Assembly: GCF_023822025.1 (NCBI RefSeq)
Contig: NZ_CP082909.1
Span: forward strand, 5,872,001 to 5,936,000
Reading direction: 5' to 3'
Length of the DNA: 64,000 nucleotides
From: Endozoicomonas sp. 4G
GTDB taxonomy: Bacteria > Pseudomonadota > Gammaproteobacteria > Pseudomonadales > Endozoicomonadaceae
In this document: positions 15,881 to 25,112 of the stretch, piece after piece
How the letters are laid out: each line of letters begins with the position of its first letter
Numbering within the stretch: position 1 is the stretch's first letter
Notes under the pieces: generated by a model
Seen by the model: the letters and a program-made list of their open reading frames with translations, nothing else
Database searches by the model: none
What the model was told of the DNA's origin: nothing
Translations under genes and position numbers: made by a program

Positions 15881-17122
15881 ATGGATCGTGAAAAGCTGGT
15901 GCGAGAACTGCTCTATCAGATTCGTCTGGGAGAAGACTCCAACTATGAGTTCAAAGAAGTCATGGTAAAGGGGAAAAAGATTACAGGCCCTTTGCAAAAA
16001 GATCTTGCCGATGAGATCGCTGCCTTTGCCAATGCCAGAGGAGGCATTATCCTGCTTGGAGTCGATGACAAAGATCGCAAGGTAACCGGTATTGATAAGC
16101 CTATGGTTGACAGCGTTCAGGGGATGATTACCCGTGCTTGTCATGACAATATTGTGCCGCCTATCAACCCTTATACCCGGCTGGTTGAGTTGCCCGATGA
16201 AACAGGCAACCAGAAAGTGGTTGTTTATATCAAGGTGGATAAAAGTCTCTTTGTTCATAACAGCAATGGTCGCTACTATCATCGAGCTAACGAGTCCAAA
16301 AAAGAGATGGCTCCTGACTATCTGGCCCGACTGATGATGCAACGCAGTCAGGCAAGAATGATCTGGTTTGATGAACAGGCTGTGCCTGGCAGTGTAGAAG
16401 CCGACCTGGATCAGATTCTGGCAGGTCGCTTTCTTCGAGGTGATCAGCCAAAAAGCATCCAGTTCAGAAAGCTTAAACTGCTGGTGCAGGATGATGATGA
16501 CAATACTTGTCTGAGTATTGCCGGTGCCTTGATGGCGACCCGCTCTCCCCAGCTTTGGTTACCTGACGCCTATATTCAGGCTATCTGTTATTCTGGTGAG
16601 CACCGGGATGCAGATGACCAGCTGGACGCTCAGGATATTACCGGCTCATTGGACGAACAGGTCATACAGGCGTTGAATTTTGTTGAGCGCAATATGAAAA
16701 CCTCGGCCACAAAAACCATTGGCAGGAAAGATGTCCCCCAGTACAGGCTCAAGGCTATTTTTGAAGCACTGGTCAATGCTGTGGCCCACCGGGACTATGC
16801 GATTTATGGCAGCAAAATACGACTGCATATGTTTACCGACCGGCTGATTATCTCTTCACCGGGTGCTCTGGTGAACACTTTGGAAGTCGGTGATCTGGAG
16901 CTGCGACAGGCAGCACGAAACCAGCTGATCACAACCCTGTTAGCCCGCTGTCCGGTGAGCAATCAGACTGTCGAGCGAGCAATGATGATGGATAAGCGTG
17001 GTGAAGGTGTGCCTGTGATTTTGCATGAATCCGAGAGCCTTTCGGGCCGCTTGCCGGAGTACGTGATGGTGGGTGAAGAGTTGCAGTTGACGGTATTTGC
17101 GGCTAAACCAAAATCTGCTTGA
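15881..17122 (+). CDS. AlbA_2 (Schlafen-type) domain ATP-binding protein
   Basis: A 413-residue protein. The N-terminal half has the AlbA_2/AAA_4 divergent domain (EFKE near residue 25, then DLADEIAAFANARGGIILLGVDD). The C-terminal half has the associated ATP-binding domain with LKAIFEALVNAVAHRDY. Such proteins are common in defence islands next to helicases and methyltransferases, as transcriptional regulators or nucleic-acid-binding effectors. The gene begins on the base after the helicase stop. It appears intact; its exact role is unknown. Confidence 0.8.
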   Translation: MDREKLVRELLYQIRLGEDSNYEFKEVMVKGKKITGPLQKDLADEIAAFANARGGIILLGVDDKDRKVTGIDKPMVDSVQGMITRACHDNIVPPINPYTRLVELPDETGNQKVVVYIKVDKSLFVHNSNGRYYHRANESKKEMAPDYLARLMMQRSQARMIWFDEQAVPGSVEADLDQILAGRFLRGDQPKSIQFRKLKLLVQDDDDNTCLSIAGALMATRSPQLWLPDAYIQAICYSGEHRDADDQLDAQDITGSLDEQVIQALNFVERNMKTSATKTIGRKDVPQYRLKAIFEALVNAVAHRDYAIYGSKIRLHMFTDRLIISSPGALVNTLEVGDLELRQAARNQLITTLLARCPVSNQTVERAMMMDKRGEGVPVILHESESLSGRLPEYVMVGEELQLTVFAAKPKSA

Positions 17123-17153
17123 TGCATTAGTTAGCGATAAATGGAGACTCACG

Positions 17154-17355
17154 GTGATTGACAGCAACGAATGGATAGAGTGCAATCCCGAAATTATGAG
17201 AGGTAAGCCCTGTATTAAGGGAACACGGATCACCGTTAAACTATCCTCGAAATTCTGAGTGCCGGTATGAACTTCGCTGAGATCATCTCTGATTTTCCCA
17301 GCCTTGATGAGGTCAAGATCAAGCGGCTCTCTGTTATGCGCCTAACTACACCTGA
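17154..17355 (+). pseudogene. Decayed DUF433 (VapB45-like) antitoxin gene
   Basis: Reading from GTG at 17154 gives IECNPEIMRGKPCIKGTRITV, the conserved DUF433 segment, before a shift to a stop at LSSKF. The expected continuation (ILEILSAGMNFAEIISDFPSLDEVKIK) is found in a second frame, and a plausible tail (AALCYAPNYT then stop) in the third. So two frameshifts separate three pieces of one gene. The usual PIN-like toxin partner is absent. It lies between the AlbA_2 gene and mod. Confidence 0.75.
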
Positions 17356-17409
17356 CTCAGTTTCAGCTTAATCGGTGAAAGGGCTGAACCCAATGAATCC
17401 AAGATACAA

Positions 17410-19080
17410 ATGATGAGCAAAAAGCAAAAACTGGAGCTGACCTGGATCGGCAAGGAAAAACGCCCTCGACTGGAACCCCGTATTCTGCTGGAAGATACCA
17501 GCCTGTCCTACAAGGCTTGTTCTGCATCAGCACCAGTGACCGATCTGTTTGCCGAACAGGAAGCTGAAAAGCAAACGACATTTGACGACAACCTGCTGAT
17601 CCAGGGTGATAACCTGCTGGCGCTCAAGGCGCTGGAGCAGAGGTATGCGGGTAAGGTGAAGTGCGTGTTCATTGATCCGCCTTACAATACGGGCAGTGCC
17701 TTTACTCATTATGATGATGGTCTGGAGCACTCAATGTGGTTGTCGCTGATGCGAGACCGGCTGGAAGTGATTCGAACCCTGCTTTCCGAAGATGGTTCTT
17801 TGTGGATTACCATTGATGATAATGAAGCGCATTATTTGAAAGTGATGTGTGATGAGATTTTTGGTAGACAGAACTTCGTTGCCAACATTATTTGGTAAAA
17901 GAAATATGCTGTCGCTAATGATCATAAAACCATTGCTCCTATGCACGATCATGTATTGGTTTATCGGAAGTCTGGGCTATGGCAAAGAAATCTTTTACCA
18001 AGGCCTGAGGGAAAGGATAAGCAGTATAGGTTTGAAGATGAGAAAGGGGTTTTTCGTACATCAGATTATACATGCAATAAATCAGCTGAAGAGCGACCTA
18101 ACCTCTATTATCCGATTATTCATCCCACAACGGGTGAAGAGGTTTGGCCAAGTAAAACAAGGGCTTGGGCGTACTCAAAAGAAGAACACTTGCGTCATAT
18201 GAATGAAGGTTTTATTTACTGGGGGAAGAATGGAACAGCGAAAATACCTTCGTTTAAAAGATATAAGCATCTTTTGAAAAATACCGGAATTGTACCTCAG
18301 ACGTTGTGGACGCATGAATTTGCTGGTCACACAGATGGAGCACGTAAAGAGGTCAGAAAGTTACTTGAAAGCACATCTATAACAAATGACTTTGTAACGC
18401 CAAAGCCAGAAACATTAATACGGCAGGTATTGAAAGTAGCCTCAAACCCCGGTGATCTGATCGTCGACTCCTTCGCTGGCTCCGGCACTACTGGTGCAGT
18501 CGCCCATAAAATGGGTCGCCGCTGGATTATGGTGGAGCTGGGCGATCACTGCGAAACTCACATTGTTCCTCGAATGAGAAAAGTGATTGAAGGAGAAGAT
18601 CAGGGTGGTATTTCCAAGTCGGTCAACTGGCAGGGTGGCGGTGGCTACCGCTACTTCCGGCTGGCACCTTCACTGTTGAAAAAAGACAACAGGGGCAACT
18701 GGGTTATCAACAAGACTTATAACGCAGAAATGCTGTCTGAAGCCATGTGCAAACATATGGGTTTTATCTATGCACCTAGCCAGCAACACTACTGGATGCA
18801 AGGGTACAGTACTGAGAGCGACTTTGTTTATGTGACCACCGGTAGTTTGAGTCATGAACAGCTTCGGGTGATCAGTGATGAAGTCGGTGAGCATCGCAGT
18901 CTGTTGATCTGCTGCAAAGCATTTATGGCCGATGCGGAGCAGTTCCCAAACCTGACGATACGGAAGATTCCCCAAGCCATTTTGAACAAATGTGAGAGGG
19001 ATCACGATGACTACAGCTTTTCACTGAACGTACTGCCGGAAGATGAAGAAGAGCACGACATTGAGCAGGATTCGCTGTAA
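17410..19080 (+). pseudogene. mod: Type III restriction-modification methyltransferase (Mod), in-frame stop
   Basis: Codons 1-162 and 178-556 are in the same frame and together form a beta-class N6-adenine methyltransferase. The catalytic motif is D89-P-P-Y92, followed by the SAM-binding motif F355-A-G-S-G359. Codon 163 is TAA within IIW-stop-KKYAVANDHKTIAPMHDH, where a Gln codon (CAA) would restore the protein; nothing else is disrupted. Start is the ATG at 17410, without a strong ribosome site. In type III systems Mod supplies recognition and modification and is also needed for Res cleavage, so loss of Mod should silence the system without self-restriction. Reinitiation at the ATG at 17941 would lack DPPY. 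Confidence 0.88.
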
Positions 19081-19094
19081 AGGGATGTTGAAGC

Positions 19095-21893
19095 ATGAAA
19101 ACCGATGCCGTAAAAACTGTTAACCAAATAGCTGCCCGGCTCTCACTGCGTGAGCCTCAACGAGAATCTCTGAAGATACTGGCCAATGTTCTGGATCAGA
19201 TGAAGCTGGCTAAAGACCCTGATCTTGATCGCTGGTTGCAGGTGGTGCAAAGCCAGTACCCTTCCGTGAAAAAGTTCGAGCGAGCCTTTCCATCACTCTG
19301 CTTTGCTTTGGCGACAGGCGTTGGTAAAACCCGGCTTATGGGAGCGATGATCGCATGGCTCTACTTGACAGGTAAAAGTCGTCACTTTTTTGTGTTGGCT
19401 CCCAATCTCACTATTTACGAAAAACTCAAAACTGATTTTACCTTGGGCAGCGCCAAGTATGTGTTCGCCGGTATACCCGAGCTGGCTCAGACGCCACCTG
19501 TGGTCATTACGGGCGAAGATTATGAAGATGGTCGTGGGGTTCGCCTGGACTATGCCGTCCCTCAAACATTAACGGCCGATCTGCTGGCCTACGAAACGGC
19601 TCCCCACATTAATGTTTTTAATATCTCCAAGATTAACGCCAAGGAAAATAAGAAAGGGGCGGCTAAATCCAAAGAAGCTAAAGTTAGACGGCTTCAGGAG
19701 TGTATTGGTGAGTCCTATTTTGATTATCTGGCGAGTTTGCCCGATCTGGTCGTCTTTATGGATGAAGCTCATCGATATTATGCCAGCGCCGGGGCAAAGG
19801 CTATTAATGACCTTAGGCCCGTATTGGGAATAGAGCTGACAGCTACACCAAAAACCACCGGGGCGCGACCTCGTGACTTTAGTAATATTGTTTATCATTA
19901 TCCACTGGCTCGGGCATTGGATGATGGCTACGTAAAAATACCGGCAGTGGCAACCCGAAGAGATTTTAGAATCTCTGACTACAGTCTGGAACAGCTGGAA
20001 AAAATCAAACTGGAGGATGGCGTTCATCACCATGAGTACGTCAAGGCAGAGCTGGAAATCTATGCCCGTAGTACCGAAAACAGGCCGATAAAGCCTTTCA
20101 TGCTGATAGTGGCTCAGGATACTCAACATGCTGCACTGCTGAAAGCAACGGTGGAATCCCTGTTTGATGGTCGTTATCAAAACAAAGTGATTGAGATACA
20201 TTCCAACCAGAGCGGCGAAGAGTCGGATGTCGCCATGCAGCGATTATTGGCTGTAGAACGTGACAAAGACACTGAGATTGTTATTCATGTCAACAAGTTG
20301 AAGGAGGGCTGGGATGTTACTAATCTCTACACTATTGTGCCGCTCAGGGCTTCTGCCTCGGAGATTCTGACAGAGCAGACTATTGGCCGGGGCTTACGTC
20401 TCCCTTATAACAAAAGAACGGGTGTTGAATCTGTAGATCGTCTTACTATTATTGCCCATGATCGCTACCAGGATGTTATCGATCGGGCCAACGATGACGA
20501 GTCGATCATTCGAAGAACGGTTTATATCGGTGATGATGACGAATCAGACGTACCGGAACGTAAACCAAAGGTGTTACACACTCCCTCTTGGGCGGAAATG
20601 ATCACTACTGGCCGACAGGCTACTCAGAATGATCGGGAAATAAAAGAGCCTGCTGGTCAGTACGCAGTGCCGCAAAAAAACAGTGAGCAGGTCAGGGTAG
20701 CAGATATTGCCCTTGAAACCATCCAGAAGGAAGCTGCCCGTCTCTCTTCGTCCAGACAGCTCGATACTCCTGAAGTGAGGGAAAAAGTGCTTGAACAAGT
20801 ACAAAGAGTAGTGAAACAGAATGCTCCCCTTCAGGCCACTCTGGAAGGATTGGAAACCTCAAATGAGCTGGATGAAAAAGAGGTTACAGGCATTGTAAAT
20901 GAGGTGGCCTCCAAGGTTATTGAGTTTACAATCGATATTCCCCAGATCACGGTTTTGCCCACACGTGAAGTGGATTACGGTTTCAGTCATTTTCATTTGA
21001 CCGGACTAGACAAGATCAATTTTCAACCTGTTAGCCGCGAGATTCTCCTTCAGCATCTCGAGGATAATAAAACTTCAGTGATTCAGTGGGTGGATGAGGC
21101 AGCCAGAGAAGAGCATCTGGAAAACTATATTGTCCGCAGCTTAATGAGTATGGATGCTATTGATTATGATGAGCACTCGGAGCTTTTGTATCAATTAGCT
21201 CAGGAGATGGTTGACCACCTCAGAGGTTATCTGTGTGGCGATCATGCAGATCCCCATAGCGAAAAGAAAATCGAAAATGTTCTGATATTCTGGCAAAAGC
21301 CGATTTGTGACTTCATCTGGGCCCAGATGCAAGAGAATACCTGGAAAACGCCTACGGATTACATAGGTAACGTAACTCAGGGCTTTGAAATTCTGAGACC
21401 CCTCACCTTTTCCATTGCGGCTGACGAGCAACCCAGAGACTTTCGAGCACCGGTAGCAAATAAGCAGAAAGTGAAGCAGATGGTTTTCACTGGTTTTTCT
21501 CGCTGCTGCTATCCCTTTCAAAAGTTTGACTCGGTTGAGGGTGAGCTGCGTTTGGCCCAGATTCTTGAATCAGACAAAGATGTGATCCGATGGATGAAGC
21601 CCGCAACCGGACAGTTCAGAATTGAATATATCAATGGCAGAAACTACGAACCCGACTTTGTCGTGGAGATTAGTGATGCTTATCTGATGATAGAGCCTAA
21701 GCAGACAAAGCTGCTTGAACTGGATGAGGTGAAACTCAAAGCTAATGCGGCTGTGCGCTGGTGTGGTTTTGCCAATGAACATGCGAAGGAACATGGCACA
21801 AAACCATGGTTTTATCTGTTAATACCTCACGATGCTATTGAGCTCAATCGAAGTGTGGCGACCCTAAAAACTGAGTTTGAATACAAACCCTGA
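19095..21893 (+). CDS. res: Type III restriction enzyme Res subunit (helicase-nuclease)
   Basis: A 932-residue SF2 helicase with a C-terminal nuclease. Walker A is ATGVGKT (residues 73-79), the DEAH box starts at D223, motif III is ELTATP and motif VI is EQTIGRGLRLP. The nuclease motif is D854 in EPDFVVE with E867-x-K869 in IEPKQ, a PD-(D/E)xK centre. It begins 14 bases after mod, so the two share a transcript. Res needs Mod for site recognition, so with mod interrupted it is probably idle although its own frame is intact. Confidence 0.9.
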   Translation: MKTDAVKTVNQIAARLSLREPQRESLKILANVLDQMKLAKDPDLDRWLQVVQSQYPSVKKFERAFPSLCFALATGVGKTRLMGAMIAWLYLTGKSRHFFVLAPNLTIYEKLKTDFTLGSAKYVFAGIPELAQTPPVVITGEDYEDGRGVRLDYAVPQTLTADLLAYETAPHINVFNISKINAKENKKGAAKSKEAKVRRLQECIGESYFDYLASLPDLVVFMDEAHRYYASAGAKAINDLRPVLGIELTATPKTTGARPRDFSNIVYHYPLARALDDGYVKIPAVATRRDFRISDYSLEQLEKIKLEDGVHHHEYVKAELEIYARSTENRPIKPFMLIVAQDTQHAALLKATVESLFDGRYQNKVIEIHSNQSGEESDVAMQRLLAVERDKDTEIVIHVNKLKEGWDVTNLYTIVPLRASASEILTEQTIGRGLRLPYNKRTGVESVDRLTIIAHDRYQDVIDRANDDESIIRRTVYIGDDDESDVPERKPKVLHTPSWAEMITTGRQATQNDREIKEPAGQYAVPQKNSEQVRVADIALETIQKEAARLSSSRQLDTPEVREKVLEQVQRVVKQNAPLQATLEGLETSNELDEKEVTGIVNEVASKVIEFTIDIPQITVLPTREVDYGFSHFHLTGLDKINFQPVSREILLQHLEDNKTSVIQWVDEAAREEHLENYIVRSLMSMDAIDYDEHSELLYQLAQEMVDHLRGYLCGDHADPHSEKKIENVLIFWQKPICDFIWAQMQENTWKTPTDYIGNVTQGFEILRPLTFSIAADEQPRDFRAPVANKQKVKQMVFTGFSRCCYPFQKFDSVEGELRLAQILESDKDVIRWMKPATGQFRIEYINGRNYEPDFVVEISDAYLMIEPKQTKLLELDEVKLKANAAVRWCGFANEHAKEHGTKPWFYLLIPHDAIELNRSVATLKTEFEYKP

Positions 21894-21936
21894 ACTGTGT
21901 TTTGAATAACGCATTTTCGCATATGGCTGCTTCTCC

Positions 21937-21963
21937 CTGAGATAGGCGCTTGGTCGATCTCAG
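21937..21963. terminator. Inverted repeat between convergent res and COG0523 genes
   Basis: CTGAGAT and ATCTCAG flank a 13-base loop in the 88-bp gap between two convergent genes. There is no T-run, so it is at best a weak or Rho-assisted terminator. Confidence 0.4.
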
Positions 21964-21981
21964 GAAGAACAGAAACCAGCC

Positions 21982-22989
21982 TTACTCCGAACCAGGCACC
22001 AATCCCGCTGCCCGGCACAGTAACTCTTCAATCTCATCCCATGGCAGGGGTTCGTTGTGAATCACCTCAACCCGACTGTTATCGCATTCATCCAGTTCCA
22101 TAATGCTGACAACACCCTCCTGGGCATTAAATGCCCTGGGTCCAAGGTTGGTGTGGACCACGGCTTTCAGACGTTTGGCAGGAATGCTGTTGAACAGATG
22201 AAACAGTGCATCGAAAGAAAACACCAGCATTGAACTGTAAAGCCAGCCGCAGCTGAAATGACCCTGTCCCTTGTTTTCCCGCCGGATAAACAGCTCGCCA
22301 TCAGGCAGTTGCAGGGGCGCTGTTTCCGGCATGGCACTGTGTGAATGGTGGGCATCAGGGTGCAGGGCGACCTGATGACCCTTGGGAAGGTCCAGCCATT
22401 GGTGCTCCAGTGCACCATGGGCTACCCAGGCTGTTTTGAATGTTTTGTTTTCCATAGTGCGACAGAAAGCGCGACAGAATTCGTCAAAACGCTCTTTGTC
22501 AGCATCCTCACAACAGTCGGTTTTATTGGCGACAATGACATCGGCCAGGGCAATTTGATCCTGAAAGTTTTCATTATCCAGGTAACGTGGGTCTTGCAGA
22601 TTCCGGGGGTCTACCAGACAAATACTGGCTTTCAGATCAAGCACTTCGCCATAGTGTTCACCTGAAAGGGTTTGCAGGATCTGCTCCGGATGGCCCAGCC
22701 CGGTGGGCTCGATCAGAATGCGGTCTGGTTTACTGCGGGCAATCAGCATATTCAGTCCGATCTGCATCGGCAGCCCGGCAACACAGCACATGCAGCCTCC
22801 GGGTACTTCCCGGACAACAGCACCTTTGCCTGACATCATGGCGCCATCGATGCCGATTTCTCCAAATTCATTCACCAGTACACCCCAGGTCTCGCCCTTG
22901 GGCTTATTGGCCAGCAGGTGAAGGATGGCAGTGGTTTTACCGGATCCCAGGAATCCGGTAATCAGGTTAGTTGGGATTGCTTTGATCAT
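21982..22989 (-). CDS. COG0523 GTPase, zinc-responsive metallochaperone
   Basis: A 335-residue G3E GTPase (CobW/YjiA/ZigA group). Walker A is GFLGSGKTT (residues 12-20), the family metal motif is GGCMCC (64-69), the switch region is EPTGLGHPEQIL and the guanine motif is NKTD. A histidine-rich stretch (HPDAHHSHS) joins the G domain to the CobW C-terminal domain. These proteins deliver metal, often zinc, to client enzymes. A Zur-like operator 24-36 bases upstream of the ATG points to induction under zinc limitation, so a zinc role is more likely than cobalt. No client gene is adjacent. Confidence 0.88.
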   Translation of the reverse strand: MIKAIPTNLITGFLGSGKTTAILHLLANKPKGETWGVLVNEFGEIGIDGAMMSGKGAVVREVPGGCMCCVAGLPMQIGLNMLIARSKPDRILIEPTGLGHPEQILQTLSGEHYGEVLDLKASICLVDPRNLQDPRYLDNENFQDQIALADVIVANKTDCCEDADKERFDEFCRAFCRTMENKTFKTAWVAHGALEHQWLDLPKGHQVALHPDAHHSHSAMPETAPLQLPDGELFIRRENKGQGHFSCGWLYSSMLVFSFDALFHLFNSIPAKRLKAVVHTNLGPRAFNAQEGVVSIMELDECDNSRVEVIHNEPLPWDEIEELLCRAAGLVPGSE

Positions 22990-23012
22990 AAAATCTGAAA
23001 CTGATTGGGTTT

Positions 23013-23025
23013 GTTACAATATAAC
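23013..23025. promoter_or_regulatory. Zur box upstream of the COG0523 GTPase
   Basis: GTTACAATATAAC matches the proteobacterial Zur core GTTATANTATAAC at 12 of 13 positions and is a near-perfect palindrome. It lies 24-36 bases before the GTPase ATG, where it would overlap the promoter. The gene on the other side starts at 23146, too far for direct overlap. Confidence 0.7.
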
Positions 23026-23145
23026 GTTTTTAGGGAGGGTATGGGAGAAGAATTTCTTTAAACTCCGCCTATTGATGGAAGAAACCGGAAAATCGTCGAT
23101 AGTTAGATGTAAGGGATTTTTAGTGTTCAGGGAGGAGATTGAGTT

Positions 23146-23763
23146 ATGGCTGGACCAGTAGCGTTTCTTAGAGGCCTGGTAGGTGCATCACCTTCACAGA
23201 GTCCCGAGAGTGTCAAAAGCAAGAAGGTTGGACGGTATAATCATCGTACAGCTGAGGCCGTGGAAGGCAAACCTCTTTTGAGGAATTCAAAAGAATACTA
23301 TACCGCTGAGGCTAAAAAGCTGGAAGAACAGGCTGGAAGGCTCTTAACGAATCAAGCGAAAGCCCCCAAGCTTGAAAAAGCTGAGGAGATGAGACGGTTG
23401 GCCGCAAATGCCCAAACCAATGATCAGCTTCATGCTAATAAACAGCGTGCAGAGGCCAAAAAGAGGATGGCCGAGATTGAGAAAAATAATAATGCCCCTC
23501 TGAATAAGATAAAAAAAGCGGCGGATAATGTCGCTAATGCCATCAAACAGGAAGCAAAAGATATTGTGCACGATGCCAAAAGGGCTGTCCGTTTGGTTGA
23601 GCGGGATGCTAAAGTAGCTAACGAAACAGATGTAATGAATAAACTGATTGATAAAAGAAAAAAAATAAAATGGTATAAGCAACCTGCGGAGAGCTTCACG
23701 CTATGGCGTAAAATAAGGGAGCAGAGAGTCAAGATTGCGCATCTTAATAATAAGAAAATTTAA
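23146..23763 (+). CDS. Lys/Glu/Ala-rich helical protein, copy 1
   Basis: A 205-residue, highly charged, predicted all-helical protein without a classic signal peptide. It opens with MAGPVAFLRGLVGASPSQSP, a motif shared almost word for word with the broken gene at 23839, so the two are paralogues. The central unit has the pattern G-x-P-x-L-x-x-S-K-E-x-x-x-A-x-A, a helix, then NA-x-x-x-x-x-LHA. The SD (GGGAGGAG) is strong, and a good terminator follows. I recognise no family. A secreted or host-directed role is conceivable given the other proteins here, but nothing proves it. Confidence 0.65.
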   Translation: MAGPVAFLRGLVGASPSQSPESVKSKKVGRYNHRTAEAVEGKPLLRNSKEYYTAEAKKLEEQAGRLLTNQAKAPKLEKAEEMRRLAANAQTNDQLHANKQRAEAKKRMAEIEKNNNAPLNKIKKAADNVANAIKQEAKDIVHDAKRAVRLVERDAKVANETDVMNKLIDKRKKIKWYKQPAESFTLWRKIREQRVKIAHLNNKKI

Positions 23764-23770
23764 CAGTAAA

Positions 23771-23797
23771 GCCCCCGTTCAGAGGGGCGTTTTTTTT
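23771..23797 (+). terminator. Rho-independent terminator
   Basis: GCCCC...GGGGC stem with an 8-base loop, followed by G and eight T's, 8 bases after the stop of the helical protein gene. Confidence 0.85.
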
Positions 23798-23983
23798 AGA
23801 TGAATAGAGTGTTCAGCTCTCAGGGAGGAGAATGAATCATGGCAGGACCAGTAAATTTTCTCAAAGGTTTGGCGGGAGCGTCACCTTCACACAGCCCAGA
23901 CAAGGTCAAAGTATGGTGGACCCCACTGTCAAGACAGTAAATCAACAAATTTAAGTTAAGTCCTGGCAGTGGTTGAAAATCCC

Positions 23984-24817
23984 TCATGCAAAGTGAATTG
24001 CCTTCGGTGTCTTATAGTCCAGCGACTGATGTAATCGCTCAGTGTTGTAAAACTCAAAGTACTCATCCAGCCCTGCGTGAAGCTCAGGAACCGTCTGAAA
24101 CTCATGTGTGTATAGCCATTCGTACTTGACGGAACGCCAGAGCCTTTCTACAAAAATGTTATCCAGTGCTCGGCCTTTGCCGTCCATACTGATCTTGATT
24201 TCCCGTTCCTGTAAGGGTGCCAGAAAATCATGGCTGGTAAACTGACAGCCTTGATCTGTGTTGAATATGTCAGGCTGTGCCCGCTCCAGAGCACGGTTCA
24301 ACGCATGGATACAAAAATCTGCATCCAATGTATTTGATAACTCCCAGCTCACCACGTAACGGCTATACCAGTCAATAATGGCAACCAGATACATGAACCC
24401 CTGCGGCATAGGGCAGTAGGTAATATCAGTACTCCACACCTGGTTAGGCCTGAGAATCTCAACCCCTCGAAGCAAGTAAGGGTACACCTTGTGCTCCTTG
24501 TTCCTCAGACTGGTTCCAGGTTTTGGCCCTACACCCTGTATGCCCATCAGCTGCATGAGCCGCTGAACACGCTTCCTGTTGACTGGATAGCCCTGGTTAT
24601 TCAGCCACGCTGTTAACCTGCGACTGCCGTAATACGGTGTACGTGTATACTGTTCGTCAATCAAGCGCATCAGGCTCAGGTTCTCCAGGCTTTCCTGAGC
24701 CTGAGAGGCTTGGTAATACCAACTTGACCTGTTTAACCCAATCAGCTCACATTGTCGCTGAATGCTCAGTTCTGGATGATCTGGCTCAATGCACCTCCGC
24801 TTCTCATCAGTGGACAT
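23984..24817 (-). CDS. IS3 transposase OrfB (DDE integrase core)
   Basis: A 277-residue catalytic subunit with the DDE triad: D in VWSTDITYCP, D in FNTDQGCQFTS and E in NIFVERLWRSVKYE. It has an N-terminal HTH_21-type region (RQCELIGLNRSSWYYQ). Its ATG overlaps the end of orfA by 11 bases near a run of nine A's. The frame lies +1 relative to orfA, so a fusion product would need slippage on that A-tract. Confidence 0.92.
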   Translation of the reverse strand: MSTDEKRRCIEPDHPELSIQRQCELIGLNRSSWYYQASQAQESLENLSLMRLIDEQYTRTPYYGSRRLTAWLNNQGYPVNRKRVQRLMQLMGIQGVGPKPGTSLRNKEHKVYPYLLRGVEILRPNQVWSTDITYCPMPQGFMYLVAIIDWYSRYVVSWELSNTLDADFCIHALNRALERAQPDIFNTDQGCQFTSHDFLAPLQEREIKISMDGKGRALDNIFVERLWRSVKYEWLYTHEFQTVPELHAGLDEYFEFYNTERLHQSLDYKTPKAIHFA

Positions 24818-25112
24818 TGCCTGATTTTTTTTTCAACCAGTCCAGCTCCATTTTGAGCCGACCGATCTCTTGGTAAAGTGGCGCTGTCAGCGTTTCCGGA
24901 TCAACCTCTGGTCTTGTCCTGCCGAAGACCTCTGAAATCCCTTGGAGCAGTTGACGCTTCCACTGACTGACCTGCACAGCTGCAACTTCATGCTCACTGG
25001 CCAGCTGGTTTATAGTCTTATCGCCCTTGTAAGCTTCCAGTGCCACCTGTGCCTTGAACTCGGGCGCGTGTCGTTTTCTTTTTGCTGCCATGATTCCCTC
25101 CTTTAGGGTCAT
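24807..25112 (-). CDS. IS3 transposase OrfA (HTH)
   Basis: A 101-residue DNA-binding subunit with a HTH_Tnp_1 domain (RHAPEFKAQVALEAYKGDKT) and a short leucine-zipper-like C-terminal helix (IGRLKMELDWLKKK). The SD is GGAGGG. The C-terminal lysine run coincides with the A9 tract that links it to orfB. Confidence 0.9.
   Translation of the reverse strand: MTLKEGIMAAKRKRHAPEFKAQVALEAYKGDKTINQLASEHEVAAVQVSQWKRQLLQGISEVFGRTRPEVDPETLTAPLYQEIGRLKMELDWLKKKSGNVH

Noticed and set aside
13037-21893. DISARM system
   Set aside because: A SNF2 helicase and a methyltransferase are present, but no drmA helicase, drmB (DUF1998) or drmC (PLD) genes are.
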